Of a stretch of DNA of 64,000 nucleotides, positions 45,996-55,068 are shown piece by piece. Location of the stretch: NCBI RefSeq assembly GCF_001544835.2, contig NZ_FCNX02000001.1, positions 1-64,000 on the forward strand. The letters run 5' to 3'. How positions within the stretch are numbered: position 1 is the first letter of the stretch; each line of letters begins with the position of its first letter. The notes beneath the pieces were generated by a model, which saw nothing but the letters and a program-made list of their open reading frames with translations, had not been told where the DNA came from and did no database searches. The DNA comes from Caballeronia fortuita. GTDB lineage: Bacteria > Pseudomonadota > Gammaproteobacteria > Burkholderiales > Burkholderiaceae. The position numbers were made by a program, and so were the translations under genes.

Positions 45996-46176
45996 GACCG
46001 TGCGCGATCCAAGCCCGGTGATTGTGATGAGGGCACTCTTTACGCGAGTGCCACATAGGACGAGAGAACTACCCAAACTGCGTGTGACCGCGGGCCTGAA
46101 AAGCTGCTTTCTTTGGTTACTTTCTTTGCAGAAGCAAAGAAAGTGACTGCCGCCCCGCACAGGGGCAGCGCAAATA
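45996..46176 (-). repeat. Right arm of the foldback element
   Basis: This is the inverted partner of 45595-45775, same length. Differences cluster in the small internal stem, where they are compensated within the stem in part. Confidence 0.85.
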
Positions 46177-46211
46177 AACCCACACGAAAACGGGATCCGG
46201 CGATAGAGAAA

Positions 46212-47447
46212 TCACCCCCCCAGAGCCTCTTTGACAGCCAAAACCCGCGCATCATGCACGGCATCCTTGATCCTGGAAGGTTCGGAAGCAAACCGCTCCG
46301 CCACAGCCCCCGCATCCACCGCCCGAGCGGCAACCAGCGCCTCCCGCAACCGCTCCGCCTGCGGATAAGCCTGCTGCTCCAGCCCGAGCCTCCCGCGCGC
46401 ATCGGCGAGGCACGCCTGCAGTGCTTCAGCAAACCGCGCCGGCTTGCGCAACGCATCCGATCGCTCGAAGAGACGCACAAGCGCCGCCGGGCCCATCTCC
46501 ATCACGCGATGGATATTGCCGTGCTCCCGCGCGACGAGCATCGCCAGATCGCGGCACTCGTTCGGCACGCGAAGACGCTCGCAAAGCGGCCGCAGTAAAT
46601 CCACACTGCGCCCCTCATGGCCGATGTGCCGCGGCAAGATGTCCTCCGGCGTCGTCGCTTTGCCGAGATCGTGCGTGAGCGCCGCAAAACGCACCGGCAA
46701 CGCGAATCCCTGCGACGCCGCATAGTCGAGCACCATCATCACGTGAACGCCGGTATCGACCTCCGGATGATAGTCAGCGCGCTGCGGCACGCCCCACAAC
46801 GCATCCACTTCGGGAAGAATCCGCGCGAGCGCGCCGCAGCCGCGCAATACCTCGAACATGCGCGACGGCTTCTTCTCCATCAGCCCGCGCGACACTTCCT
46901 GCCACACGCGCTCGGGGACGAGCGCATCCACTTCGCCCGCCGCGACCATCCGCTTCATCAGCTCGGCGGTTTCGGGCGCGACATCGAAATCGGCAAAACG
47001 CGCGGCAAAACGCGCAAGCCGCAGAATGCGAACGGGGTCTTCGATGAACGCATCGCCGACATGTCTGAAGAGCTTGTTCTTCAAATCGCTGCGCCCGTCG
47101 AACGGATCGATCACGGGGCCGGTCAGCTCGCCCGCTGGCGTCACTTCGCGCGCCATCGCGTTGATCGTGAGATCGCGGCGCGCGAGATCCTCCTCTAGTG
47201 TGACATCGGGCGAATAGTAAAACTGAAAGCCGTGATAGCCCGCCGCCGTCTTGCGCTCGGTGCGCGCGAGCGCGTATTCCTCGTGCGTCTGCGGATGAAG
47301 AAACACGGGAAAATCTTTCCCCACCGGCCGATAACCCAGCGCCACCATCTGCTCGGGCGTCGCGCCCACGACGACATAATCGCGATCCACCACCGGCACG
47401 CCAAGCAGCTCATCGCGGATCGCGCCGCCGACCGCGTAGATGTTCAT
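46212..47447 (-). CDS. cca: Multifunctional CCA-adding tRNA nucleotidyltransferase
   Basis: The product is 411 aa. It adds or repairs the 3' CCA of tRNAs. The head has 'YAVGGAIRDELLG' and the metal Asp motif 'VVDRDYVVVG', then 'RRDLTINAMA' and 'GDAFIEDPVRILRLARFAARF'. The C-terminal HD domain, with 'FAALTHDLGKATTP', is the phosphohydrolase part of the multifunctional form. The start overlaps the GST stop by ATGA. It ends 35 bases from the foldback element. Confidence 0.96.
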   Translation of the reverse strand: MNIYAVGGAIRDELLGVPVVDRDYVVVGATPEQMVALGYRPVGKDFPVFLHPQTHEEYALARTERKTAAGYHGFQFYYSPDVTLEEDLARRDLTINAMAREVTPAGELTGPVIDPFDGRSDLKNKLFRHVGDAFIEDPVRILRLARFAARFADFDVAPETAELMKRMVAAGEVDALVPERVWQEVSRGLMEKKPSRMFEVLRGCGALARILPEVDALWGVPQRADYHPEVDTGVHVMMVLDYAASQGFALPVRFAALTHDLGKATTPEDILPRHIGHEGRSVDLLRPLCERLRVPNECRDLAMLVAREHGNIHRVMEMGPAALVRLFERSDALRKPARFAEALQACLADARGRLGLEQQAYPQAERLREALVAARAVDAGAVAERFASEPSRIKDAVHDARVLAVKEALGG

Positions 47448-48064
47448 CGCGCTTCCTCGCGCGCGTCGTCGATCCACGCCGCGACCGCCGGCAGCGCCGT
47501 CACGCGCTTCGCGTAATCGAGCGACGTCGCGCTCAATTGCGGCGCGTAGCTGTGAAAGCGCATGACGACCGGCGCGAACATCGCGTCCGCGATACCGAAC
47601 TCACCGAACAGGAACGGCCCGCCCGACTTTGCGAGACACTCTGCCCAGATCGCCTCGATGCGCGCAATGTCCTCCAACGCGCCCGGCGTCGCCCCCATGC
47701 CCGGCGCGTGTATCGAGAGGTCCATCGGCATGTTCTGGCGCAAGTCCGCGAAACCCGCATGCATTTCGGCGCTGACGCTTCGGGCGCGCGCGCGGGCAGC
47801 AGTATCGCGCGGCCACATCGCGTGTTGCGGATACATCTCTGCAATGGTTTCGATGATCGCAAGCGATTCCCACACCGCATCGCCCGCATCGGTGACGAGG
47901 CACGGCACCTTGCCCGATGGCGAGACTTCGAGAATCTTCGCTTTCGTGCCGGGGCGGCCGAGGCGGATCAGTGTCTCTTCGAACGGGATGCCGAAATGTT
48001 TGAGCAGCACCCACGGACGCATCGACCAGGAAGAACTGAGCTTGTCACCGATAACGAGTTTCAT
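47444..48064 (-). CDS. Glutathione S-transferase family protein
   Basis: The product is 206 aa. The N-terminal thioredoxin-like domain has 'LVIGDKLSSSWSMRPWVLLKHFGIPFEE' and cis-Pro 'SGKVPCLVTD', with 'VWESLAIIETIAE' for glutathione. The helical C-terminal domain follows. The substrate is unknown. It is coupled to cca by a four-base overlap and follows the NDUFA9-like gene by 18 bp, so the three genes form one operon. Confidence 0.9.
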   Translation of the reverse strand: MKLVIGDKLSSSWSMRPWVLLKHFGIPFEETLIRLGRPGTKAKILEVSPSGKVPCLVTDAGDAVWESLAIIETIAEMYPQHAMWPRDTAARARARSVSAEMHAGFADLRQNMPMDLSIHAPGMGATPGALEDIARIEAIWAECLAKSGGPFLFGEFGIADAMFAPVVMRFHSYAPQLSATSLDYAKRVTALPAVAAWIDDAREEAR

Positions 48065-48082
48065 GCGATCACAAAAAGATGT

Positions 48083-49039
48083 TTAACGATGCGCGGTTGC
48101 GCGAAAAGCGTTGAAGCGCGAACGCGACGAGTTGCCGCTCAGATACAGCGGCGCGATGGTTTCGATGCTCGCGGGCTCGTCGATGCCCAGTTCCGGCGCA
48201 AGCGGCCCGCTCGCGATGCTCGGCGTTTTCATCGAATCGAGATTGTCGCGCGAGATGATGGGCTCGCCGGGCGCCATTTCCATCGTCATCGCCTGAAGAC
48301 GGCCGAGGCTCTCCGGCAGCTTGATGATGCGCGAATGCTTGCCGATCGTCGCTCCCGCGAAACGCACGAGTTCCGCGAGCGTGTAGACGGCCGGGCCCGC
48401 GAGTTCGTAGGTCTGGCCGCTGGCGGCGTCGAGATCGAGCACGTTGACCATCGCCTTCGCCACGTCGCCGACGAATACCGGCTGGAATTGCGCATCGGCG
48501 CAGGCGAGCGGTATCACCGGAAAGACGCGCTCCAGAAACGCAAACTGGTTGAGCAGATTGTCCTCGGGACCGAACACGACCGAGCTGCGGAAGAGCGTCC
48601 AGTCGAGTCCCGATTCGCGGACGATCTTCTCGCCATCGCCCTTGGAGCGCAGATACATGCTCGGGCCAGCCGGATCGGCGCCGATCGCGCTCATGTGCAA
48701 AAGACGCCGCACGCCCTTCGCCTCGCACGCCGCCGCGATCTTGCGCGGCAACTCGACGTGCGCGCGCGCGAACTCGGGGCCGTAACGATCGTCGCGCCGC
48801 CCCTGAAGAACGCCGACGAGATTGATCACCGCATCGCACTGATCGATGAACGCGGCGAGCTTTATAGGATCGTGCACATCGGTTTCGATGACATCGACGG
48901 GCAACAGCGTGAGATGCGCGGCGTTCGCGCGCCGCCGCGTCGCGATGCGCACGTTCTTGCCGAGATCGACAAGTGCATTGACGAGATGGCTGCCGATGAA
49001 TCCCGAACCGCCGATCAGCGCTACATGTTGGTGTCGCAT
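48083..49039 (-). CDS. NAD(P)-binding protein, complex I NDUFA9 subunit family
   Basis: The product is 318 aa, an atypical short-chain dehydrogenase. The cofactor loop is 'VALIGGSGFIGSHLVNALVDLGKNVRIATRR', followed by 'CDAVINLVGVLQGR' and 'RLLHMSAIGADPAGPSMYLRSKGDGE'. In eukaryotes NDUFA9 is a complex I accessory subunit; bacterial members are of unclear role and may bind a quinone or lipid. It leads a three-gene operon with a GST and cca. Confidence 0.88.
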   Translation of the reverse strand: MRHQHVALIGGSGFIGSHLVNALVDLGKNVRIATRRRANAAHLTLLPVDVIETDVHDPIKLAAFIDQCDAVINLVGVLQGRRDDRYGPEFARAHVELPRKIAAACEAKGVRRLLHMSAIGADPAGPSMYLRSKGDGEKIVRESGLDWTLFRSSVVFGPEDNLLNQFAFLERVFPVIPLACADAQFQPVFVGDVAKAMVNVLDLDAASGQTYELAGPAVYTLAELVRFAGATIGKHSRIIKLPESLGRLQAMTMEMAPGEPIISRDNLDSMKTPSIASGPLAPELGIDEPASIETIAPLYLSGNSSRSRFNAFRATAHR

Positions 49040-49100
49040 AGTTCGCCTCTTGGGTCGGCCTGACGAATGCGGCTTCAGTTCAGGACGGCGCGCCGAAAAT

Positions 49101-49139
49101 GAAAACGCCCGCGCGTCCTGTCGTTCGACGCGCGGGCGT
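49101..49139 (-). terminator. Terminator of the lytic transglycosylase gene
   Basis: ACGCCCGCGCGTC pairs with GACGCGCGGGCGT over a nine-base loop. The minus-strand exit is TTTTCATTTTC. It lies 21 bases past the stop at 49160. Confidence 0.82.
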
Positions 49140-49159
49140 GAGGTTTCGCTGCAAGACGA

Positions 49160-51127
49160 TCAGGGCGCGATATAGCCCAGACGCGCCTTCAACGACTGCG
49201 GACGGCCTTCGAACAGCGCCGCGTAGTAGACGGTGTTCGACAGCACGTTCTTCACGTAATCGCGAGTCTCGGTAAACGGGATGGTTTCAGCAAAAACCGC
49301 GCCCTCGACCGGTGCGCGCAAATCCTGCCGCCACTGCTTTGGCCGGCCCGGACCGGCGTTATAGCCAGCCGTGGCGAGCACGGGCGAGTTATCGAATTGA
49401 TTGTAGATCATCGACAGGTAATTCGTGCCGAGCAGGATGTTCGTGTTGATGTCGTTCATCTGCTCGCGCGACACGGGACCAAGCCCGATCTTCTTCGCGA
49501 CGAGTTGCGCCGTGCCGGGCATCAACTGCATCAGGCCGCCCGCGCCGACTTCCGAGCGCGCGTTGATGATGAAGCGCGATTCCTGGCGGATCAGCCCGTA
49601 CGCCCATTCGATGTCGAGGCCGGTGTTCTGCGCGTCGCGCTCGACGATATCGCGGAACGGCGACAGATAACGCAGCGTGAAATCGTGCTCGGCCTTCGTC
49701 TTGTCGGCGGTGTTCACCGTGCGATCGAACATCTCGATGCGCTTCGCGTATTGCGCGGCCGCGAGCAGTTGACGATCGGTCATCGTGCGCAGCGGCCAGT
49801 TCCATTCGCGATTGCCTTCGAGCCGCATGTTCAGTGCGTAGAAACGCTGCGACAGCGCGAAGCCCGGCACCGACTGCATCTGCGCGACTTCGGCGTCCGA
49901 AACCGAGGTACGCGGCGGCACCGTGATCTTCTGGCCGAGTTCTTCGAGCGCGAGCTGGCCGTAGAAGTTGTATTGATCCGCGATGCTCTGGAATTCCTGA
50001 TTCGCCGTAGCCGCGTCGCCGGCCTGCTTCACGGCACGCGCGTGCCAGTACACCCACGAAGGCTGTGCGCGCAGCGTGGGCGGCATCTGTTCGATGGACC
50101 AGCGCACCATGTTCCAGTCGCCGGCGAGCAACGCGCTGCGCGTGCGCCATTCATACGCCGGATTCGACAATTGCGCGTTCGCCGACAGCCGATACCAGTC
50201 CGCCGCCGACGGCATGCGCTTGATCGCCGCCTGATAGCCGATCGTGCCCCAGCCTGTCGCGCGCTCCGCCGGCGTCAGGCTCGGCGCGACCGCGCTGAAC
50301 GTGGCCGCGGCCATCGCCGGATCGTTGCGCGCCATGCGCGTGATGGCGAGCAGCGTCAACTGATGCGCCGGCGTGTTGGGCATCACGCCGCGCGCGAGGT
50401 AGAGCGGCGGCTTGTTGACGGCGTCGTCGAAGAGCGAATCCTTCGGCTTTTCCTGACCGAGCGCGTCGACGATGCTCGAGCCCGTGGTCGTGTAGTTCTG
50501 CTCGTAGGCGAGACGGATCTGCTGCCAGATATCGTCGCTCGTGAACTGGCCCGACTCCGCGAGCGCGCCGATAAGATCGACGCAGCCATCGCCATACCAT
50601 TTCGGTTCGACGAGCAGCGCGCGCGCCGCATCCGAAACATTCTCGCCACGCGACATGCGCGCTTCGAGGGCGTAGCACTTGACCTGCGTGTCGTCGTTGA
50701 GAACGAAGCGGGAATACTGCTGCTCGAAGTTTTTCCAGTCGTGACGACCGCCGAGCACGACGAGATAGTCGTTGCGCATCCGATCGGCGATGGCCTGGCC
50801 GTCGTAACGCTGCAAGAACGAGAGCACCGGCGCGTCGGGCGCGTCGATGCGCGCGTGGCCCTGCGAATCGAAAAGCTGCGGCTTGATCGTGAAGTATTCG
50901 AGATAGCTGGGCGCCGGATAGTTCGGAATCTGCGCCGCGAGCAGCGCGGCTTTGCCGGCATCGTTCGCGCGCGCGGCATCGCGCAACTGCAGGAAGATGC
51001 GGTCGTCGGATGTGGGCGGGAAGTCGGCGTCGGGGCGAACAGCGGAAGCCGTGCCGCACGCGACGAGCGCCGCCGTGGCAAGGGCTGTGCCGACCGCGAG
51101 ATATACTCGTTCGAGGCGTTTTGACAT
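49160..51127 (-). CDS. Soluble-type lytic murein transglycosylase, lipoprotein-like
   Basis: The product is 655 aa. The N-terminus has a lipobox-like 'AALVACGTAS', so it may be anchored to the outer membrane and not truly soluble. A long helical superhelical region, to about residue 450, is typical of Slt. The SLT catalytic domain follows, with Glu in 'GLIRQESRFIINARSEVGAGGLMQLMPGTAQ' and 'TAGYNAGPGRPKQW'. It cuts peptidoglycan glycan strands with 1,6-anhydro products. It is divergent, 19 bases away, from the 5-formyl-THF cyclo-ligase gene. Confidence 0.92.
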   Translation of the reverse strand: MSKRLERVYLAVGTALATAALVACGTASAVRPDADFPPTSDDRIFLQLRDAARANDAGKAALLAAQIPNYPAPSYLEYFTIKPQLFDSQGHARIDAPDAPVLSFLQRYDGQAIADRMRNDYLVVLGGRHDWKNFEQQYSRFVLNDDTQVKCYALEARMSRGENVSDAARALLVEPKWYGDGCVDLIGALAESGQFTSDDIWQQIRLAYEQNYTTTGSSIVDALGQEKPKDSLFDDAVNKPPLYLARGVMPNTPAHQLTLLAITRMARNDPAMAAATFSAVAPSLTPAERATGWGTIGYQAAIKRMPSAADWYRLSANAQLSNPAYEWRTRSALLAGDWNMVRWSIEQMPPTLRAQPSWVYWHARAVKQAGDAATANQEFQSIADQYNFYGQLALEELGQKITVPPRTSVSDAEVAQMQSVPGFALSQRFYALNMRLEGNREWNWPLRTMTDRQLLAAAQYAKRIEMFDRTVNTADKTKAEHDFTLRYLSPFRDIVERDAQNTGLDIEWAYGLIRQESRFIINARSEVGAGGLMQLMPGTAQLVAKKIGLGPVSREQMNDINTNILLGTNYLSMIYNQFDNSPVLATAGYNAGPGRPKQWRQDLRAPVEGAVFAETIPFTETRDYVKNVLSNTVYYAALFEGRPQSLKARLGYIAP

Positions 51128-51146
51128 CTTTATTTCTGGAGCGCGA

Positions 51147-51776
51147 ATGGTCTTGAACCGTGTCCTGAGATCGGAGGAAAGCATAGCACGCAACGTTTGC
51201 GATCAATCCAAGAGCGAACCTAAAAGCGCCCTGCGCGCCACGCTGCTCGCGACTCGTGAAGCCCAGCGCGAACAAGCCGGACAGGCCGCACGCAACGAAG
51301 CGCTCGCCGCGCGCGTTCGGGAGATGCTCGCGCGGCACGAGGCGCGCAGCGTAGGCTTTTACTGGCCGGTCGCGGGCGAGTTCGACGCGCGCGATGCGCT
51401 CACGCACTGGCTCGACGCCGATGCGACGCGCGGCGCCGCGCTGCCGGTCGTCGTGACACCGCACGCGCCGATGGTCTTCCACGCCTGGCGCGCCGATGCG
51501 CCGATGAAAGAAGGCCGATACCGCATTCCGGTGCCCGCCGAAGAGACGATCGCGGTGCCGGAACTGTTGCTGATTCCGTGCGTCGGTTTCGATGCGGATC
51601 GATATCGGCTGGGCTACGGCGGCGGTTATTACGACCGCACGCTCGCCGCGTGGCCGAACGGCGTGCGGCCGGTGACGATCGGCGTCGCATACGAATCGGG
51701 CAAGTGCCGCACGTTGCCGCGCGAGACGCACGACATGCCGCTCGACGCGATCATCACCGAATCACGCATGTACTAA
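51147..51776 (+). CDS. 5-formyltetrahydrofolate cyclo-ligase
   Basis: The product is 209 aa. It converts 5-formyl-THF to 5,10-methenyl-THF with ATP. The ATP-binding signature is 'DRYRLGYGGGYYDRTLA', and the folate contact region 'VGFYWPVAGEFDARDAL' is present. TGGAG lies before ATG 51147. In E. coli this family protein (YgfA) follows the 6S RNA gene; no such RNA is recognised here. The gene overlaps the convergent MarR-like gene by four bases. Confidence 0.92.
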   Translation: MVLNRVLRSEESIARNVCDQSKSEPKSALRATLLATREAQREQAGQAARNEALAARVREMLARHEARSVGFYWPVAGEFDARDALTHWLDADATRGAALPVVVTPHAPMVFHAWRADAPMKEGRYRIPVPAEETIAVPELLLIPCVGFDADRYRLGYGGGYYDRTLAAWPNGVRPVTIGVAYESGKCRTLPRETHDMPLDAIITESRMY

Positions 51777-52285
51777 AGCGATGCCGCTGCGCGCGCGGCG
51801 GTATCGTAGAGACCGGATGCATTGCGCATCAATTGCGCGGCCTCGCCGATCTGCTCGTTCGTAAGACCGCTTTCGCGCAGCGTTTCAATGAGACACGCCT
51901 CGCGCACCTCGCGATATTTGCCGCACAGTTCGCGCCCAGCCGGGGTCGCGGAAAAGAACACTTCCTTGCCGTTTTTCTCGCTCTGCACATAGCCGCGAGC
52001 GACGAGTTTCTTCAGTGCATACGTGGCGACGTGCGTGTCCTCGATATTCAGCACGAAGCAGATGTCAGCGAGCTTCTTCTTGCGGTCGCGATGACTCACG
52101 TGGTGCAGCAGCGACACTTCCACCGCCGTCATGTCCTTCGCGCCCGCCGCGGACATGCAGCGCACCATCCAGCGATTGAACGCGTTGCCCGCCATGATGA
52201 GGCCGTATTCGAACTCCGACAATTCCGCGCTGGCTTCGGAGACGAGATGCTCGGACGAAACGATCTTGGTGGGATGGCGCGGCAT
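51773..52285 (-). CDS. MarR-like winged-helix DNA-binding regulator
   Basis: The product is 170 aa. 'LSEFEYGLIMAGNAFNRWMVRCMSAAG' and 'MTAVEVSLLHHVSHRDRKKKLADICFVLN' match the MarR helical frame and recognition region. The wing follows at 'YVQSEKNGKEVFF'. The start 'MPRHPTKIV' at 52285 lies 184 bp from pxpB, and an array of 11-bp repeats is between them. Regulation of pxpBCA is inferred from divergence only. The frame is open further upstream over that array, so earlier starts are unlikely. Confidence 0.85.
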   Translation of the reverse strand: MPRHPTKIVSSEHLVSEASAELSEFEYGLIMAGNAFNRWMVRCMSAAGAKDMTAVEVSLLHHVSHRDRKKKLADICFVLNIEDTHVATYALKKLVARGYVQSEKNGKEVFFSATPAGRELCGKYREVREACLIETLRESGLTNEQIGEAAQLMRNASGLYDTAARAAASL

Positions 52286-52367
52286 GGCGATGACCGGTTT
52301 TGAGTGCGTTGGAGTGTAGCGCAACGTCGATTTCGCGAGCGACGGCGCGCCTCGGCAAAAACCTGTA

Positions 52368-52400
52368 TTGATAATTTCTTGATAATTTATTGACAATGTA
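52368..52400. promoter_or_regulatory. Three tandem 11-bp repeats between the MarR-like regulator and pxpB
   Basis: Units are TTGATAATTTC, TTGATAATTTA and TTGACAATGTA. The first two differ only at the last base. The period equals about one DNA turn. The third contains TTGACA, which may double as a -35 box. Confidence 0.65.
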
Positions 52401-52469
52401 ACATTCTGCGACGGTGCGGCGTTCAATCGGACAGGTGAATTTCGCGCATCGCAAAGGCAAATTCGAGGC

Positions 52470-53123
52470 ATGACAAGACCACGTATTCATCCGCTGGGCG
52501 ACACCGCGCTCGTGTGCGAAGCCACGCCGCCCGCCACGCTCGATTGCCAGCGCCGCATCTGGGCGCTGGCGGAGCACGGGCGCCTCATGCCGCACGTCAT
52601 CGAAGTGGTGCCGGGCATGAACAATCTCACGATCGTTTTCGATCCGCTGAGCGCCGACTACGAATCGCTCGCCGCTCAACTGGAAAGCGGCTGGGACGCA
52701 GCCGAAGCAGCCGACATGCAAGGCGCCGAAATCGAGATTCCGGTGCGCTACGGCGGCGCCGACGGACCCGATCTCACCGCGCTCGCTGAGCACACGGGCT
52801 TTTCCGTCGACGAAGTGGTGAAGCGTCATACGCAAGCGGAGTACGTCGTGTTCTTCCTCGGTTTTCAGCCGGGCTTCGCGTATCTCGGAGGGCTCGATCC
52901 CGCGCTCGCCATGCCGCGCCGCGCCGAACCGCGTCTCGACGTGCCGGCGGGATCGGTCGGCATCGGCGGGGCGCAGACGGGCATTTATCCGGCGGCGTCG
53001 CCGGGCGGCTGGCAATTGCTCGGGCGCACGGAGCTGAAATTGTTCGACGCGGCCAGAAATCCGCCGACGCTCATGCAGCCCGGCGACCGCGTGCGCTTCA
53101 CGGCGCTGGAGGTGCGCGCATGA
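52470..53123 (+). CDS. pxpB: 5-oxoprolinase subunit PxpB
   Basis: The product is 217 aa, KipI-like. Together with PxpA and PxpC it hydrolyses 5-oxoproline to glutamate using ATP. Family signature 'FLGFQPGFAYLGGLDP' is followed by 'VPAGSVGIGGAQTGIYPAASPGGWQLLGRT'. It overlaps pxpC by four bases (ATGA). It lies divergent from a MarR-like regulator. 5-Oxoproline forms unavoidably from glutamine and glutamate, so this is a repair and recycling enzyme. Confidence 0.93.
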   Translation: MTRPRIHPLGDTALVCEATPPATLDCQRRIWALAEHGRLMPHVIEVVPGMNNLTIVFDPLSADYESLAAQLESGWDAAEAADMQGAEIEIPVRYGGADGPDLTALAEHTGFSVDEVVKRHTQAEYVVFFLGFQPGFAYLGGLDPALAMPRRAEPRLDVPAGSVGIGGAQTGIYPAASPGGWQLLGRTELKLFDAARNPPTLMQPGDRVRFTALEVRA

Positions 53124-54160
53124 TCGACGTCATTCGCGCGGGCGTGCTCACTTCCGTCCAGGATCTCGGCCGGCGCGGCTACCGGCATCTCGGCGTGAGT
53201 TCGGGTGGCGCGCTCGACGCGCTGTCGCTGGAAATCGGCAACCGTATCGTCGGGAACCGGCCGGACGCGGCGGGCATCGAGATCACGTTCGGGCCGACGG
53301 TGCTGCGCTTCAAGCACGCGACGCGCATTGCCATCACTGGAACCGATTTCGGCGCGACGCTCGACGACGAACCGGTGTATTCGTGGTGGAGCCTGCCAGT
53401 GCGCGCGGGCCAGGAACTGACGCTGCGCGCGGCGAAGCGCGGCATGCGCTGCTATGTGGCGATCGCGGGCGGCATCGACGTGCTGCCGATGCTCGGCTCG
53501 CGCTCGACCGATCTCGGCGCGTGCTTCGGCGGCCTCGGCGGACGCGCGCTGCGCGACGGCGACCGGCTGCCGGTCGGTGTCCCGCAGCCGCACAAGGGCA
53601 TCGCGTTTTCGCCGGAAGAACCAGCGTTCGGCGTGAAAGCGCCCGCGTGGTGCAAGTTCGTGCTCGTGGACGAACCCGTGCGGCGCGGACGCCATTCGCC
53701 GGGACTCGCGTGGGCCGTGCCGATCCGCGTGCTGCGCGGCCCGGAATACGCGAGTTTCAGCGACGCCGCGCAGGAGCGCATTTGGGACGAGGAATGGACG
53801 ATCACGCCGAACAGCAACCGGATGGGCTTTCGCCTCGCGGGCACGGCGCTCGAGCGGCGCGAGAAGATCGAGCTGCTGTCGCATGCGGTGCTGCCCGGCA
53901 CGATCCAGGTGCCGCCGAACGGCCAGCCGATCATCCTGATGGGCGACGCCCAGACCACGGGCGGCTATCCGAAGATCGGCGCGGTCATCAAGGCGGATTT
54001 GTGGAAGCTCGCGCAAGTGAGGCTGAACGGCGGCGTGCGCTTCATCGAGACGTCGGTGGAAGAAGCGCGGCACGCGCTCGCCGACGAACGGCAATACGTA
54101 AGCCAGGTGGAAACGGCCATCGCGATGCACGAGGAACGCATCGCGCGCGCGGGCTCATGA
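53120..54160 (+). CDS. pxpC: 5-oxoprolinase subunit PxpC
   Basis: The product is 346 aa, KipA/biotin-dependent carboxyltransferase-like. Typical are 'VIRAGVLTSVQDLGRRGYRHLGVSSGGALD' at the start and 'NRMGFRLAGTALERREKIELLSHAVLPGTIQVPPNGQPI' in the C-terminal part. It overlaps pxpB by four bases and is 50 bp before pxpA, so the subunits are translated together. Confidence 0.93.
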   Translation: MIDVIRAGVLTSVQDLGRRGYRHLGVSSGGALDALSLEIGNRIVGNRPDAAGIEITFGPTVLRFKHATRIAITGTDFGATLDDEPVYSWWSLPVRAGQELTLRAAKRGMRCYVAIAGGIDVLPMLGSRSTDLGACFGGLGGRALRDGDRLPVGVPQPHKGIAFSPEEPAFGVKAPAWCKFVLVDEPVRRGRHSPGLAWAVPIRVLRGPEYASFSDAAQERIWDEEWTITPNSNRMGFRLAGTALERREKIELLSHAVLPGTIQVPPNGQPIILMGDAQTTGGYPKIGAVIKADLWKLAQVRLNGGVRFIETSVEEARHALADERQYVSQVETAIAMHEERIARAGS

Positions 54161-54210
54161 AGGCGCGCCGCGCATCCATCACCATTTAACGGAACGACTG
54201 CGAAAACATC

Positions 54211-54957
54211 ATGGAAATCGATCTCAATGCCGATCTCGGCGAAGGCTGCGGCTCCGACGAAGCGCTGCTCGATCTCGTGAGTTCCGCGAACATCGCGTGC
54301 GGCTGGCACGCCGGCGGCGCCACCGCCATGCGCGATTGCGTGCGCTGGGCCGTCGAGAAGGGCGTCGCCATCGGCGCGCATCCGAGCTTCAACGATCCCG
54401 AGAACTTCGGCCGCAAGGAAATGGACCTGCCGCCGGAGGAAATCTATGCGGGCGTGCTGTATCAGCTTGGCGCGCTCTCGGCGATCGCGCAGGCAGAAGG
54501 CGGGCGCATCGCGCATGTGAAGCCGCACGGCGCGCTCTACAACCAGGCGGCGAAAAGCACCGCAATCGCCGATGCCATCGTCTCCGCCGTGCACGACTTC
54601 GATCCGTCGCTGCTCGTGTTCGGGCTCGCGAACAGCGGGCTCGTCGAAGCGGCGCGGCGCGCCGGGCTGATCGCCATCGAGGAAGTGTTCGCGGATCGCG
54701 GCTATCGCGCGGACGGTTCGCTCGTGCCGCGCAAGGAACCGGGCGCGCTGCTCGACGATGAAAATGCCGTGCTCGACCGCACGCTCGCGATGGTGCGCGA
54801 GCAGCGCGTGAAAGCCGTATCGGGCGAATGGGTGCCGCTCAACGCGCAGACGATCTGTCTGCACGGCGACGGCGCCCATGCGCTCGAATTCGCGCGGCGC
54901 ATTCGCGACGCGCTGGCGGATGCGGGCATCGAAGTGCGCGCCGCGCACGCCGAGTGA
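54211..54957 (+). CDS. pxpA: 5-oxoprolinase subunit PxpA
   Basis: The product is 248 aa, LamB/YcsF family. '[33 protein letters not shown]' and '[12 protein letters not shown]' are the metal-binding signature of the family. '[16 protein letters not shown]' follows. It is the last 5-oxoprolinase subunit gene and is followed by a hairpin before the DUF969 gene. Confidence 0.93.
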   Translation: MEIDLNADLGEGCGSDEALLDLVSSANIACGWHAGGATAMRDCVRWAVEKGVAIGAHPSFNDPENFGRKEMDLPPEEIYAGVLYQLGALSAIAQAEGGRIAHVKPHGALYNQAAKSTAIADAIVSAVHDFDPSLLVFGLANSGLVEAARRAGLIAIEEVFADRGYRADGSLVPRKEPGALLDDENAVLDRTLAMVREQRVKAVSGEWVPLNAQTICLHGDGAHALEFARRIRDALADAGIEVRAAHAE

Positions 54958-54977
54958 CAGGCAGCAAGGTAGTTTTG

Positions 54978-55004
54978 AACGCCCCGTCGAACCGGGGCGT
55001 TTTA
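54978..55004 (+). terminator. Terminator or attenuator after pxpA
   Basis: AACGCCCCG pairs with CGGGGCGTT and TTTA follows. Since DUF969 begins 65 bases later, some transcripts may read through. Confidence 0.78.
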
Positions 55005-55068
55005 GCAAGCAAGCAGTGAATCCACGCGCCCGGTACGAGGCGTGACGTCAATATTGTTTGGAGAACTC

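Larger units (their letters stand above)
45595..46176. mobile_element. Foldback element of 582 bp with 181-bp inverted arms
   Basis: Arms 45595-45775 and 45996-46176 align as inverted copies with no gaps and 16 mismatches by hand count (about 91% identical). Inside each arm is a small hairpin, for example 14 bp in the left arm at 45624-45637 with 45642-45655, and a GCCCC/GGGGC hairpin near each tip. A 136-codon frame starts 16 bases inside each end (45611 plus and 46160 minus); their first 50 or so residues are near-identical. No transposase is encoded. It fills the gap between two convergent genes. It looks like a non-autonomous, MITE-like repeat. Confidence 0.8.

Noticed and set aside
45611-46160. 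Two 136-codon frames inside the foldback element as protein genes
   Set aside because: They exist because the arms are inverted copies, have no ribosome site of note, and cross into the opposite arm. They are better treated as part of the repeat.
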